A stretch of 64,000 nucleotides of DNA from Actinomadura physcomitrii (GTDB lineage: Bacteria; Actinomycetota; Actinomycetes; Streptosporangiales; Streptosporangiaceae). Numbering within the stretch: the stretch's first letter is position 1; the number at the start of each line of letters is the position of its first letter. Positions 54,638-62,118 of this stretch are shown in pieces. Made by a program: the position numbers and the translations under genes. The stretch is taken from the NCBI RefSeq assembly GCF_008923205.2, contig NZ_WBMS02000007.1, positions 215,189-279,188 of the forward strand, read 5' to 3'. Below the pieces are notes generated by a model. It was not told the DNA's origin, did not search any database, and was given only the letters and a program-made list of their open reading frames with translations.

Positions 54638-54715
54638 GGTGGAGCTGGCCGGATTCGAACCGGCGTCCTCCAACTTGCATGGTTGGTGCGCCGACCACTG
54701 CGCTACAGCCCCACC
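54638..54715 (-). tRNA. tRNA-like RNA 1 (Ala-like, UGC, atypical anticodon loop)
   Basis: A full cloverleaf fits positions 54712 to 54640 (73 nt): acceptor GGGGCTG/CAGCTCC with G3:U70 and A73 (alanine identity features), D-arm GCGC-AGTGGTCG-GCGC, anticodon arm CCAAC-CATGCAA-GTTGG, variable AGGAC, T-arm GCCGG-TTCGAAT-CCGGC. Triplet 34-36 is TGC, but base 33 is A instead of the universal U, and the acceptor helix extends to 10 bp (GGT/ACC). No CCA is encoded. It sits in the spacer between ankyrin gene B and the SDR gene on the same strand. A functional tRNA-Ala cannot be excluded; its paralogue at 56445 makes a dedicated tRNA-like RNA more likely. Confidence 0.6.
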
Positions 54716-54767
54716 ACCGGCAGCGTAACGGAACCATCCTGGCGAACCACCCGAATTTCGGCGATCT

Positions 54768-56432
54768 TCACGACCGGGCGAGCAGCGGTTCGAGGTCCGT
54801 CCGCGCGTGGTCCCGGACAAGCCGCGCGAACGTCCTCCGGGCGCCGATGGCGCCCGCCGCGGCGTCCCTGCTCGCGCCGGCCTCCAGCAGGGCCCGGACG
54901 GCGTCCGCCGAGCCGTGCTCGGTGACCGCCGTGGACAGCGGTGTCCGGCCCGACCTGTCGCGCGCGTCGACGTCGAGCCCGGCCGCCAGCAGCCGGGGAA
55001 GGACGAGGCGGTGGTCCATGGCGTACAGGAAGTGCAGCAGCGTGCGCCCCTCGCCGTCGCGCGCATGGGGGTCCATCCCCGCGTCCAGCAGCTGGAGCAC
55101 GCCGGGAGTGTCGCCGTGCACCGCCCGCAGGAACAGCTCGCTCCGCCGGCGCCGCAGCTCGCGCGGCAGCCGGCCGCGGCCCGTCCGCCACGCCTCCCGC
55201 ACCGCGAAGCACCGGGAGACCTCGCCGCCGAACGCGCGCAGCGCCTGCTCGCGCCCGTCCTCCTCCGCGGTGTGCGGCCCCGACAGCGCGCCGCCGGACC
55301 AGCGGACCTCGTGCCACTCGCCCCGGCAGCGGACCCGTACGGGCACCGGCGGCTCCGGATCCGGCGGCCCGGCGGGTCCCGCGGCTGCGGGGAACAGCGC
55401 GGACCGGACCAGCGGATGCAGTTCGTCCGGGGTGATCATCCCCGTGAGCAGCAGGTCGGCGTCGGGGAGCATCCACCAGTGGTCCGGTTTCGGCGCGTCC
55501 CGGAGCTCGTCCCGCGCCCCCGGTCGCACCAGCGGGCGCGCGCGCCCGCCGCCCGCCTCCACGGCCACGGTCCGGCTCGGGTCGTACGGCGCTCCGAGGA
55601 CGACGGTGACCGGGCCGCCGCCGCGCTCGGTGACCAGGCGGCCCAGCCGGCCGGCCAGCATCGGCGGCCGTTCGAGGTACGCGCGGACGCCGTCCATGAA
55701 CCGGTCCCGGCCGTTCGGGTCCGGCGGCGGCCGAAGGTCGAAGCCCGCGGCGGAGAAGGCGCCGGCGACGTCGCCGCGCTCGTAGCGCAGGATCGACCAT
55801 TCGGCGCGCGCCACGGCGTCGCCCGGGCCCGGATCGGACACGGGCCGGTCCTCCGGGGCCAGCGGCGTCCCGTCGGCGTGGAAGAACGGGATGCGGCCGG
55901 CGCCGCCGAGGTCGTCGATCAGCTCGCCGCAGTGCCGGTCGTCGAACAGGCGGCGCGCGCCCGTCCAGTCGCGCGCCCAACGGGCGGCCTCGGCGGAGAC
56001 CACCAGCCGCAGCCGTTGCGGCGCCCGCAGGGACGGCGGGCCGAACACCTGGAGCACCGGGCCGCCGTCGCCGTACCGCGCGAGGACGAATCGCAGATGC
56101 GCGTCGAAGACGCTCAGGTCGCCGGACCCGCGGGGCAGGTGCCAGCGGAGCAGGTCGGGCACGAGGTGCCGCAGATCCTCGGAGAGCCGGCGGGCCACGG
56201 CGGACCCGTGCTCGCGCGCCACGCCGTCCAGCGTGAACCTGACGTCCACGTGCGCCGCGGCGCAGGCGCCGCGCCAGTCGCCCGCCCGCCGGCGCCGGGC
56301 CGACCGCTCGATCATCCACCGGGGGACCCGGTGGCGGCGCGTCCGCCGCCAGGCGTGGAGATAGCCGCGGTACCATCCGACGGGCACCACGGGCGGGACG
56401 ATCTGAGCGTCGTCCGCCACCCGTCCCCCCAT
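54768..56432 (-). CDS. ankyrin-repeat protein B, paralogue of the 50377 gene
   Basis: 554 residues from ATG at 56432; a GTG at 56420 preceded by GGGGGGA is a plausible alternative. The N-terminal 430 residues match paralogue A (GDWRGACAAAHVDVRFTLDG, DLRHLVPDLLRWHLPRGSGD, ITPDELHPLVRSALFP, VRCRGEWHEVRW), a domain I do not recognise. C-terminal ankyrin repeats follow: SELFLRAVHGDTPGVLQLLD, TLLHFLYAMDHRLVLPRLLA, TPLSTAVTEHGSADAVRALL. It is flanked by tRNA-like RNAs: one 12 bp upstream (56445-56520), one 52 bp downstream (54638-54715). Its position at the head of the cluster suggests tandem duplication of an RNA-ankyrin unit. Confidence 0.82.
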   Translation of the reverse strand: MGGRVADDAQIVPPVVPVGWYRGYLHAWRRTRRHRVPRWMIERSARRRRAGDWRGACAAAHVDVRFTLDGVAREHGSAVARRLSEDLRHLVPDLLRWHLPRGSGDLSVFDAHLRFVLARYGDGGPVLQVFGPPSLRAPQRLRLVVSAEAARWARDWTGARRLFDDRHCGELIDDLGGAGRIPFFHADGTPLAPEDRPVSDPGPGDAVARAEWSILRYERGDVAGAFSAAGFDLRPPPDPNGRDRFMDGVRAYLERPPMLAGRLGRLVTERGGGPVTVVLGAPYDPSRTVAVEAGGGRARPLVRPGARDELRDAPKPDHWWMLPDADLLLTGMITPDELHPLVRSALFPAAAGPAGPPDPEPPVPVRVRCRGEWHEVRWSGGALSGPHTAEEDGREQALRAFGGEVSRCFAVREAWRTGRGRLPRELRRRRSELFLRAVHGDTPGVLQLLDAGMDPHARDGEGRTLLHFLYAMDHRLVLPRLLAAGLDVDARDRSGRTPLSTAVTEHGSADAVRALLEAGASRDAAAGAIGARRTFARLVRDHARTDLEPLLARS

Positions 56433-56444
56433 CGCCGCATCAGG

Positions 56445-56520
56445 GGCAGGACCGGCCGGAATCGAACCGGCGTCCTCCGCCGTGCAGGCGGTGCGTCGAC
56501 CTCTGCGCTACGGCCCTGCC
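56445..56520 (-). tRNA. tRNA-like RNA 2, paralogue of RNA 1, with shortened anticodon loop
   Basis: On the minus strand from 56520: a 10-bp helix GGCAGGGCCG/CGGTCCTGCC, TA, D-arm GCGC-AGAGGTCG-ACGC (one mismatch), A, stem CCGCC/GGCGG closing a 5-nt loop TGCAC, variable AGGAC, and a perfect T-arm GCCGG-TTCGATT-CCGGC. Sequence identity to RNA 1 is concentrated in D-arm, variable loop and T-arm, while helix positions change compensatorily (T-A to C-G, CCAAC/GTTGG to CCGCC/GGCGG). If the closing C-G pair is opened, the loop would read C-T-GCA-C-G, a Cys anticodon. No CCA. It precedes ankyrin gene B. Confidence 0.5.
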
Positions 56521-56560
56521 GGGCGGCAGCCTAGCCGCCCCGGCGCGGCGGGACGAGGCG

Positions 56561-57619
56561 TCACTGCTCGGGCACGGTGGTGAGCAGGTGCGGACGCGGG
56601 GAGCTGCGGCGGGCCGGCGGCTCCTGCGACCCGGCGGAGCGGAGCACGTCGGCCGCGCCGATGACGGCGGCGTCGCCGGTGTCGTCGCCGATGCGCGCGG
56701 CCAGGCCGGTGCGCTCCCGGATGAGCCGGTCCAGGCCCGGCAGCCGGGCGGTGCCGCCGGTCAGGGTGATGCCGACGCCGAGCAGCTCCCCGGAGATCTC
56801 CGGCCCGCAGCCGGACAGCCCCCGCTGGATCGCGGCGACGATCTCCGCGACCGGCGCGGCGATGGCGCGGGCCACGTCGGCGGTGGTGAGGACGATCCCG
56901 CGCGGCAGGCCGGTGGTGAGGTCGCGGCCGTGCACGACGGTCTGCCGCAGCGGGCGGCGGCCGATCGGCGGCACCGCGCCGACCTCCAGCTTCGCGGCCT
57001 CGGCGCTCGCCGGCGAGATCCGCACCTTGTGCTCGCGGCGGACCAGCGCGACGATCGCCCGGTCCAGGGACGAGCCGCCGACCAGCGCGGTGTGCGAGGT
57101 GACCAGCCCGCCGAAGGAGATGACGCCGATGTCGGTGATGTCGGCGCCGATGTCGGCGACGACCACGATCTCCGGCCGCCCGGAGGAGGTCAGCCCCATC
57201 CCGACCGCGGCGGCGATCGGCGTCGGCACGAGGGTGAGGCGGCGCGCGCCGGCCTGGAACGCCGAGAACTGCAGCGCCCGGTAGTGCACCGACGACATGC
57301 CGCTCGGCACCGTCACGACCAGCCGCGGCCGCGCGGTGTAGCGGCGCTTGTGGTGGGTGCGGACAAGGGCGCGCATCAGGTACTCGGCCTCGTCGGTCTC
57401 GGTGGGCGCGCCCTCGCGGATGGGCCGGACGAGGCGCACGTCGGGGTTGCGCCCGGCCATCTCCTGCGCGGGAAGGCCGAGCGCGAGGATCTTGCCGGTG
57501 TGCAGGCAGCGGGCCAGCAGCGACGGTTCGCGCGCGACGACCCCGCGGTCCCGCACATGCATCCGCACCGTCGCGCTCCCCAGGTCGATGGCGGTGTCCC
57601 GGCCCGCGAAGTCCCACAT
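56561..57619 (-). CDS. MreB-like actin-family protein
   Basis: 352 residues from ATG with GGAAGGGGA upstream. ASKHA actin-fold motifs: TAIDLGSATVRMHVRDRGVV (phosphate 1), VVVADIGADITDIGVISFGG (phosphate 2) and GVGITLTGGTARLPGLDRLI (adenosine). It keeps MreB landmarks such as VRPIREGAPTETDEAEYLMR and TVPSGMSSVHYRALQFSAFQ but is clearly diverged from the canonical MreB of actinomycetes and is not next to mreCD. It is therefore a second MreB/Mbl-type paralogue, probably with a role in sporulation wall or polarity; that role is inference. The C-terminus is Pro/Arg-rich. Confidence 0.85.
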   Translation of the reverse strand: MWDFAGRDTAIDLGSATVRMHVRDRGVVAREPSLLARCLHTGKILALGLPAQEMAGRNPDVRLVRPIREGAPTETDEAEYLMRALVRTHHKRRYTARPRLVVTVPSGMSSVHYRALQFSAFQAGARRLTLVPTPIAAAVGMGLTSSGRPEIVVVADIGADITDIGVISFGGLVTSHTALVGGSSLDRAIVALVRREHKVRISPASAEAAKLEVGAVPPIGRRPLRQTVVHGRDLTTGLPRGIVLTTADVARAIAAPVAEIVAAIQRGLSGCGPEISGELLGVGITLTGGTARLPGLDRLIRERTGLAARIGDDTGDAAVIGAADVLRSAGSQEPPARRSSPRPHLLTTVPEQ

Positions 57620-57911
57620 CGCGTCCCCTTCCCTGTCGCCCTGTCAGCTGTCGCCCTGCGGTCGCAGAGTGCTGATGCCCTGCCGACCTGCGGCGATGCC
57701 CATCGGCGGGTAAGCGAATCGCAACGTCCCGGCGATCAGCGGTCCGGAATTCCGGATACGGCGGCCGGCGGCCCGCGCCCGCCCGGCCGCCAGTGCCGAG
57801 CGGACGTCAAGAGATCATGTGCGGACGGTGTCGCGCCGCCGGGGAAGGCGGCCTACCGTTGATCACGACGGACCGCTGACCGCGACAGCCCCCGGACGGG
57901 AGACGGCGCCC

Positions 57912-58700
57912 ATGAGCGAAGAGCCCCGGATCGACACGACCGTTCCGCACTCCGCGCGGATCTGGAACTACTGGCTCGGCGGCAAGGACAACTACCCCGT
58001 CGACCGGGAGGCCGGCGACCGGTTCCTCACGGTCTATCCGGGCATGACCGACGTCGCGCGGGCCGTCCGGCACTTCCTCGCGCGGACCGTCCGGTACCTG
58101 GCGGGCGAGGCCGGCATCCGCCAGTTCCTCGACGTGGGCACCGGCCTGCCCACCGTCGACAACACCCACGAGGTCGCGCAGCGCGCCGCGCCGGACGCGC
58201 GGATCGTGTACGTCGACAACGACCCGCTCGTCCTGCTGCACGCCCGCGCGCTGCTCACCAGCACGCCCGAGGGCGCCACCGACTACATCGACGCCGACGC
58301 CCGCGACCCCGAGCGGATCCTGCGCCGCGCGGCGGCGACGCTCGACCTCGACCGCCCGGTGGCGCTGATGATGCTCGGCATCATGGGGCACGTCTCCGAC
58401 GAGGAGGACCCGCGCTCGATCGTGGCGGAGCTGATGCGGGGCCTGCCGTCCGGCAGCCACCTCGTGCTCAGCGACGGCACCGACCTCAGCCGGGAGCGCT
58501 CGCAGGCGCACGACCAGTACGCCGGCACCGGCGCCGTCCCCTACCACCTGCGGTCGCCGGAGCGGATCGCGAGCTACTTCGACGGGCTCGACCTGCTGGA
58601 GCCGGGCGTGGTGCCGGTGTCGCGGTGGCGCCCGGAGGACGGCCCGTTCGGGCCCCCGCAGGCCGTTACGACCTACGGGGGAGTGGCGCGCAAGCCCTGA
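57912..58700 (+). CDS. SAM-dependent methyltransferase, SAV2177/DUF574 family (copy A)
   Basis: 262 residues from ATG at 57912, GGGAG 10 bases upstream. Family landmarks: NYWLGGKDNYPVDREAGDRF, VRYLAGEAGIRQFLDVGTGL (SAM motif I), IVYVDNDPLVLLHARALL and a C-terminal VSRWRPEDGPFGPPQAVTTY. These proteins are abundant in actinomycetes; substrates are unknown. It is followed tail-to-tail by a paralogue on the other strand (58717-59565) sharing the same motifs. The 292-bp region upstream (57620-57911) is divergent with the MreB-like gene and contains only a direct repeat CTGTCGCCCTG near 57640-57660. Confidence 0.87.
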   Translation: MSEEPRIDTTVPHSARIWNYWLGGKDNYPVDREAGDRFLTVYPGMTDVARAVRHFLARTVRYLAGEAGIRQFLDVGTGLPTVDNTHEVAQRAAPDARIVYVDNDPLVLLHARALLTSTPEGATDYIDADARDPERILRRAAATLDLDRPVALMMLGIMGHVSDEEDPRSIVAELMRGLPSGSHLVLSDGTDLSRERSQAHDQYAGTGAVPYHLRSPERIASYFDGLDLLEPGVVPVSRWRPEDGPFGPPQAVTTYGGVARKP

Positions 58701-58716
58701 GACGGGTGCGGGCGCG

Positions 58717-59565
58717 TCAGCGCTTGCGGACGACGCCGCCGTACTCGTAGATGCCGGTGTCCAGCTTCGAGGCGCCCTCGTACCTGCGCAGCTCCTCGGG
58801 GACGGGCGCGAGCGGCGGCTGCAGGTCCATCGGCCGCCAGTCGACCAGGTTGCACAGGCCCGGCTCGACCGGGTCGAAGTCCGCGAGCAGCGCGTCGATC
58901 TCGCCCGGCGTCCGCGTCTGCCACGGGATGCCGGCGCCGGTGACCTGCGCGGTCATCTCCGCGCTGCGCACCGGGTCGTCGCACGCGACCTGCGAGAACG
59001 TCAGGTGGCTGCCCGGCGCGGCTCGGTCCATGACGGCGTGCAGGATCCGCTTCGGGTCGTCGGCGTCCGGCAGGTGGTGGCCGACGGACAGGAACAGCGT
59101 CGCGACCGGCTCGGAGAAGTCGATGAGCCGCTTGACGTCCTCGTGCTCCAGGACGGCGTCCTGGTCGCGCATGTCCGCGGTGATCACCGTGGTGGCCGCG
59201 TCGCCGGCGAGCAGCGCGCGGCCGTGCGCGAGCACGATCGGGTCGATGTCGACGTACACGACGCGGGCGTCCGGCGCGAACTGCCGGGCGACCTGGTGCA
59301 CGTTGGCGTCGGTCGGCAGCCCGCACCCCATGTCGATGAACTGCCGGATGCCGGCCTCGGCCGTCAGGTAGCGGACGGCCCGGTAGAGGAACAGCCGGTT
59401 CTGCCGGGTGATGTCCAGCCCGGCCGGGTGGTGCTCCAGCTGGCCCCGGATGAACTGCCGGTCGACCTCGTAGTTGTCCTTGCCGCCGAGCAGCCACCCG
59501 TAGGCGCGCGCCGAGGTCGGCACGTCGTTGGGGATGTCGGCGATCGAGGGCTGGTCGTCGTTCAC
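58717..59565 (-). CDS. SAM-dependent methyltransferase, SAV2177/DUF574 family (copy B)
   Basis: 282 residues from GTG with GGAG 8 bases upstream. Motifs parallel copy A: YGWLLGGKDNYEVDRQFIRG, VRYLTAEAGIRQFIDMGCGL, VVYVDIDPIVLAHGRALLAG and NLVDWRPMDLQPPLAPVPEE. The C-terminus YEYGGVVRKR matches the YGGVARKP end of copy A. Conserved SAM-binding fold, target unknown. The two genes converge with 16 bp between stops and differ substantially in sequence, so they are not a recent duplication. A CGGTATACCG palindrome lies 50 bases upstream, possibly part of its promoter. Confidence 0.87.
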   Translation of the reverse strand: MNDDQPSIADIPNDVPTSARAYGWLLGGKDNYEVDRQFIRGQLEHHPAGLDITRQNRLFLYRAVRYLTAEAGIRQFIDMGCGLPTDANVHQVARQFAPDARVVYVDIDPIVLAHGRALLAGDAATTVITADMRDQDAVLEHEDVKRLIDFSEPVATLFLSVGHHLPDADDPKRILHAVMDRAAPGSHLTFSQVACDDPVRSAEMTAQVTGAGIPWQTRTPGEIDALLADFDPVEPGLCNLVDWRPMDLQPPLAPVPEELRRYEGASKLDTGIYEYGGVVRKR

Positions 59566-59614
59566 GGCCCGCTCCGCATCTGCGCAGTAGGTGGGGATCT
59601 GTGTCGGTTGGAAA

Positions 59615-59624
59615 CGGTATACCG
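59615..59624. promoter_or_regulatory. palindrome upstream of methyltransferase copy B
   Basis: CGGTATACCG, a perfect 10-bp palindrome, an AT-containing island in GC-rich sequence 50 bases upstream of the GTG. Could be a -10 region or an operator. Confidence 0.3.
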
Positions 59625-59693
59625 CTTCGCCGCCCCGCGTTGATCGTTCGCCGCCTTCCGGCCGGGCCCGGCCCGGCGCGGCCGGCCCCGGCC

Positions 59694-59740
59694 GGACTCG
59701 GGCCCCGCGCCGCGCTGAGCCCGGCGCGGGCGCCGAGTCC
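59694..59740. terminator. long hairpin terminator of the aldo/keto reductase gene
   Basis: A 19-bp stem (59694-59712 with 59722-59740, two mismatches) with a 9-nt loop, ending 6 bases beyond the reductase stop on the minus strand. Further GC dyads lie at 59658-59694. Confidence 0.75.
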
Positions 59741-59746
59741 GCCGTC

Positions 59747-60733
59747 CTACCAGGCGAAGGCCTCCGGGGCGGGACCCGGGCCGGGGAAGATCTCCTCCAG
59801 CGCCGCCAGGAACTCCTCCGACAGCTCCAGCTCGACGGCGCGCAGCGCGGAGTCGAACTGGTCCTGGACGCGGGGACCGACGATCGGACCGGTGACGCCG
59901 GGACGCGTCAGCAGCCAGGCGAGCCCGACGTCCCCGGCCTCGACGCCGTGCTTGTCGCAGAGGTCCTCGTACGCCTGGATCCGCGCGCGCTCCGCCGGCT
60001 CCTCCAGCATCTTCGCCCACAGCCCCGACCCGGACCGGGCCGTCCTGCCCTCGCTCTGCTTGCGCAGCACGCCGCCCAGGATGCCGCCGTGCAGCGGGGA
60101 CCACGGGACGACGCCGAGACCGTACGCCTGCGCCGCCGGGATCACCTCCATCTCCGCGCGCCGCTCCACCAGGTTGTACAGGCACTGCTCGCTGACCAGG
60201 CCGAGCGAGCCGCGCCGCGCGGCCGCCTCGTTCGCCCGCGCGATGCCCCAGCCGGGGAAGTTCGACGACCCGGCGTACAGCACCTTGCCCTGCTGGACGA
60301 GGACGTCGACGGCCTGCCAGATCTCCTCCCACGGCGTCGTCCGGTCGATGTGGTGGAACTGGTACAGGTCGATGTGGTCGGTGCCGAGCCGCTTCAGCGA
60401 CGCCTCGCACGCGCGGCGGATGTTCAGCGCCGAGAGCCGGTCCCGGTTGGGCCACGGGTCGCCCTCGGGGCTCATGTCGCCGTACACCTTGGTCGCGAGG
60501 ACGGTCTTCTCCCGGCGCCCGCCGCCCTGGGCGAACCAGGCGCCGATGATCTCCTCGGTGCGGCCCTTGCCGCCGTAGATGTTCGCGGTGTCGAAGAAGT
60601 TGACGCCGGCGTCGAGCGCGGAGTCCATGATGGCGTGGGCGTCGGCCTCCTCGGTGTGGCGGCCGAAGTTCATCGTGCCGAGGACGAGGCGGCTGACCTT
60701 CAGGCCGGTGCGGCCGAGTTGCGTGTACTTCAT
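59747..60733 (-). CDS. aldo/keto reductase (YajO/PdxI-like, AKR12-type)
   Basis: 328 residues from ATG at 60733 (MKYTQLGRTGLKVSRLVLGT); a TTG 12 bases earlier is disregarded because TTGGCT at 60745-60740 is positioned as the -10 box. Catalytic tetrad: Asp and Tyr in FFDTANIYGGKGRTEEIIG, Lys in LATKVYGDMS and His in LYQFHHIDRTTPWEE; NADPH-binding GPIVGPRVQDQFDSAL. It reduces aldehydes or ketones. The promoter has the 19-bp -35/-10 spacing and central dyad of MerR-regulated genes, implying induction by a stress or drug ligand; no merR gene is adjacent in this window. Confidence 0.92.
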   Translation of the reverse strand: MKYTQLGRTGLKVSRLVLGTMNFGRHTEEADAHAIMDSALDAGVNFFDTANIYGGKGRTEEIIGAWFAQGGGRREKTVLATKVYGDMSPEGDPWPNRDRLSALNIRRACEASLKRLGTDHIDLYQFHHIDRTTPWEEIWQAVDVLVQQGKVLYAGSSNFPGWGIARANEAAARRGSLGLVSEQCLYNLVERRAEMEVIPAAQAYGLGVVPWSPLHGGILGGVLRKQSEGRTARSGSGLWAKMLEEPAERARIQAYEDLCDKHGVEAGDVGLAWLLTRPGVTGPIVGPRVQDQFDSALRAVELELSEEFLAALEEIFPGPGPAPEAFAW

Positions 60734-60739
60734 GGGCCA

Positions 60740-60770
60740 AGCCAAGCACCTGGAGTGCGCTCCAGATCAA
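60740..60770 (-). promoter_or_regulatory. MerR-type promoter with 19-bp spacer and dyad
   Basis: On the minus strand: -35 TTGATC (60770-60765), 19-bp spacer, -10 TTGGCT (60745-60740), then 6 bases to the ATG. CTGGAG-TGCG-CTCCAG (60750-60765, plus-strand reading) lies in the spacer, the typical MerR arrangement and consensus core. Confidence 0.75.
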
Positions 60771-60870
60771 CCGGCGTGCCGCCATGACGTCCGGACGTCC
60801 ACGGCGGCACGCGGGCGGTACCGCCCCGACGGCGCCGGGGCGGTACCGATGGTGCTGCGGGCGGCCGGGA

Positions 60871-61977
60871 TCAGCCGGGTACGTGGCCGGGCGCCGTCAT
60901 CGCCCCGGAGTGCGCGAACGGTGTCCAGGACCGCCAGTCGGAGTCGGACCGGGAGCCGTCCCCGGCGCGTCCGTGCGGTGGGTTCGCGTGGTGAGGTCTC
61001 GTGTGGTGCGGGTGCGCGTGGTGCGCGTGGTGCGCGTCCGCGTGGTGCGGGTGTTGCGCGGCGGGCCTGACGTGCCTCGGCCGCGGGGCCGGATCTCTGT
61101 CCGGTCTGCCAGGCTTGATGTGGTTCGACGCGTCGTCGCTTCGCGGTGCCTGGGCCGCGGAATGTGCGGGGGTGTTCGCCGGGGGCTTTCCTGGGTGCTG
61201 GACTGGCCTGTCGTCCGGTGGCGGAAGATGGGGGGTCCGCCGCTTATCTGGCGGCTTTCGCCGGGCCTCGCGATCCTGCGCCGCCATTCTGTCTATCTTG
61301 TCGACGAGTTCGCGGATGGACGGGGAGAAACTCTGTTTCGCCGGAGCGCCGGGCCGTACCGCCCCGGCGAACTGCCGTTTTCGGGCCCGGCCCAGCTTGT
61401 CGATCCGCACCCGGGCACCGGTATGCGGCGCGTGCAGGAACCGGCCGTGGCCGACATAGATGCCGACATGGCTTCGCCCGTGGAAGAAGACGAGGTCGCC
61501 GGGCTTCAGCCCGTGCAGCCCCACCTTCCGCTTCACCGACCGGTACTGCGAGTAGGTGATCCGCGGCAGCCGCACCCCCGCCCTGCGCCAGGCGGCCATC
61601 GCCAGGCCCGAGCAGTCGTAGCTGGACGGCCCGGCCGCGCCCCACCGGTACGGCTTGCCGATCTGCGCGCGCGCGAACGCCAGCGCCCGCCGGGCGTCGC
61701 TGCGCTGCTCGGCGACCTCGGTGCGGTACCGGTCGTAGGCCTTGACCTTGCTCAGCGTCGCGGCGTCCAGGTTGAGCCGCCTCAGCACGGTCGGGTTGAG
61801 GTGCGCGCTCGCCGGCGCGCTCATCGGGACCGCCAGCGCGAACCCCGCGGCCGTCGCGGTGACGGCGACGGCGATCGCCCGGTGTTTTCGGGCCGCCGGC
61901 CCGGTATGGCGCGCGGACCGGCCGGTGCGGGCCGTCCGGCCGGCGCCGTCCCGCTGTGAACGATGTGCGATGCACAT
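60871..61977 (-). CDS. secreted NlpC/P60 peptidoglycan endopeptidase with His-rich tail
   Basis: 368 residues from ATG at 61977, chosen because GGGGAG lies 8 bases upstream; an ATG two codons earlier (61983) is also possible. A basic N-terminus precedes a hydrophobic segment AIAVAVTATAAGFALAVPMS (signal peptide or anchor). The NlpC/P60 domain (about 95-215) contains the catalytic Cys in SSYDCSGLAMAAW, His in SHVGIYVGHG and HAPHTG. It cuts cell-wall peptide stems. The C-terminal 130 residues are Pro-rich and then extraordinarily His-rich (HADAHHAHHAHPHHTRPHHA), possibly metal-binding. The 140-bp leader (61984-62118) shows no riboswitch I can identify. Confidence 0.88.
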   Translation of the reverse strand: MCIAHRSQRDGAGRTARTGRSARHTGPAARKHRAIAVAVTATAAGFALAVPMSAPASAHLNPTVLRRLNLDAATLSKVKAYDRYRTEVAEQRSDARRALAFARAQIGKPYRWGAAGPSSYDCSGLAMAAWRRAGVRLPRITYSQYRSVKRKVGLHGLKPGDLVFFHGRSHVGIYVGHGRFLHAPHTGARVRIDKLGRARKRQFAGAVRPGAPAKQSFSPSIRELVDKIDRMAAQDREARRKPPDKRRTPHLPPPDDRPVQHPGKPPANTPAHSAAQAPRSDDASNHIKPGRPDRDPAPRPRHVRPAAQHPHHADAHHAHHAHPHHTRPHHANPPHGRAGDGSRSDSDWRSWTPFAHSGAMTAPGHVPG

Positions 61978-62118
61978 TGGCATGCTCCCCGTTTTCCCTC
62001 GTCAGTTGATCATCCCGCCGACAGCTCGGGTACCCGGTGGCCGCCCTTGAATGGGGGAGAACCGGCCGATTTTGCGTGATCATGGAATGGAATTGATGCC
62101 GGAATTCGGTGTCTTTTA

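Noticed and set aside
54638..56520. tRNA attachment site for an integrated element
   Set aside because: No integrase, no direct repeats of the tRNA 3' end, and the genes between the RNAs have host-like codon use.
57640..57660. Direct repeat CTGTCGCCCTG upstream of the MreB-like gene
   Set aside because: Only two imperfect units, no dyad symmetry or promoter relation; probably chance in GC-rich leader.
61978..62118. Possible c-di-AMP (ydaO-type) riboswitch in front of the NlpC/P60 gene
   Set aside because: Wall-hydrolase genes often carry one, and GGGTACCCGAGC looked suggestive, but the GGGTGAAT-type core and the conserved 3' element are absent.
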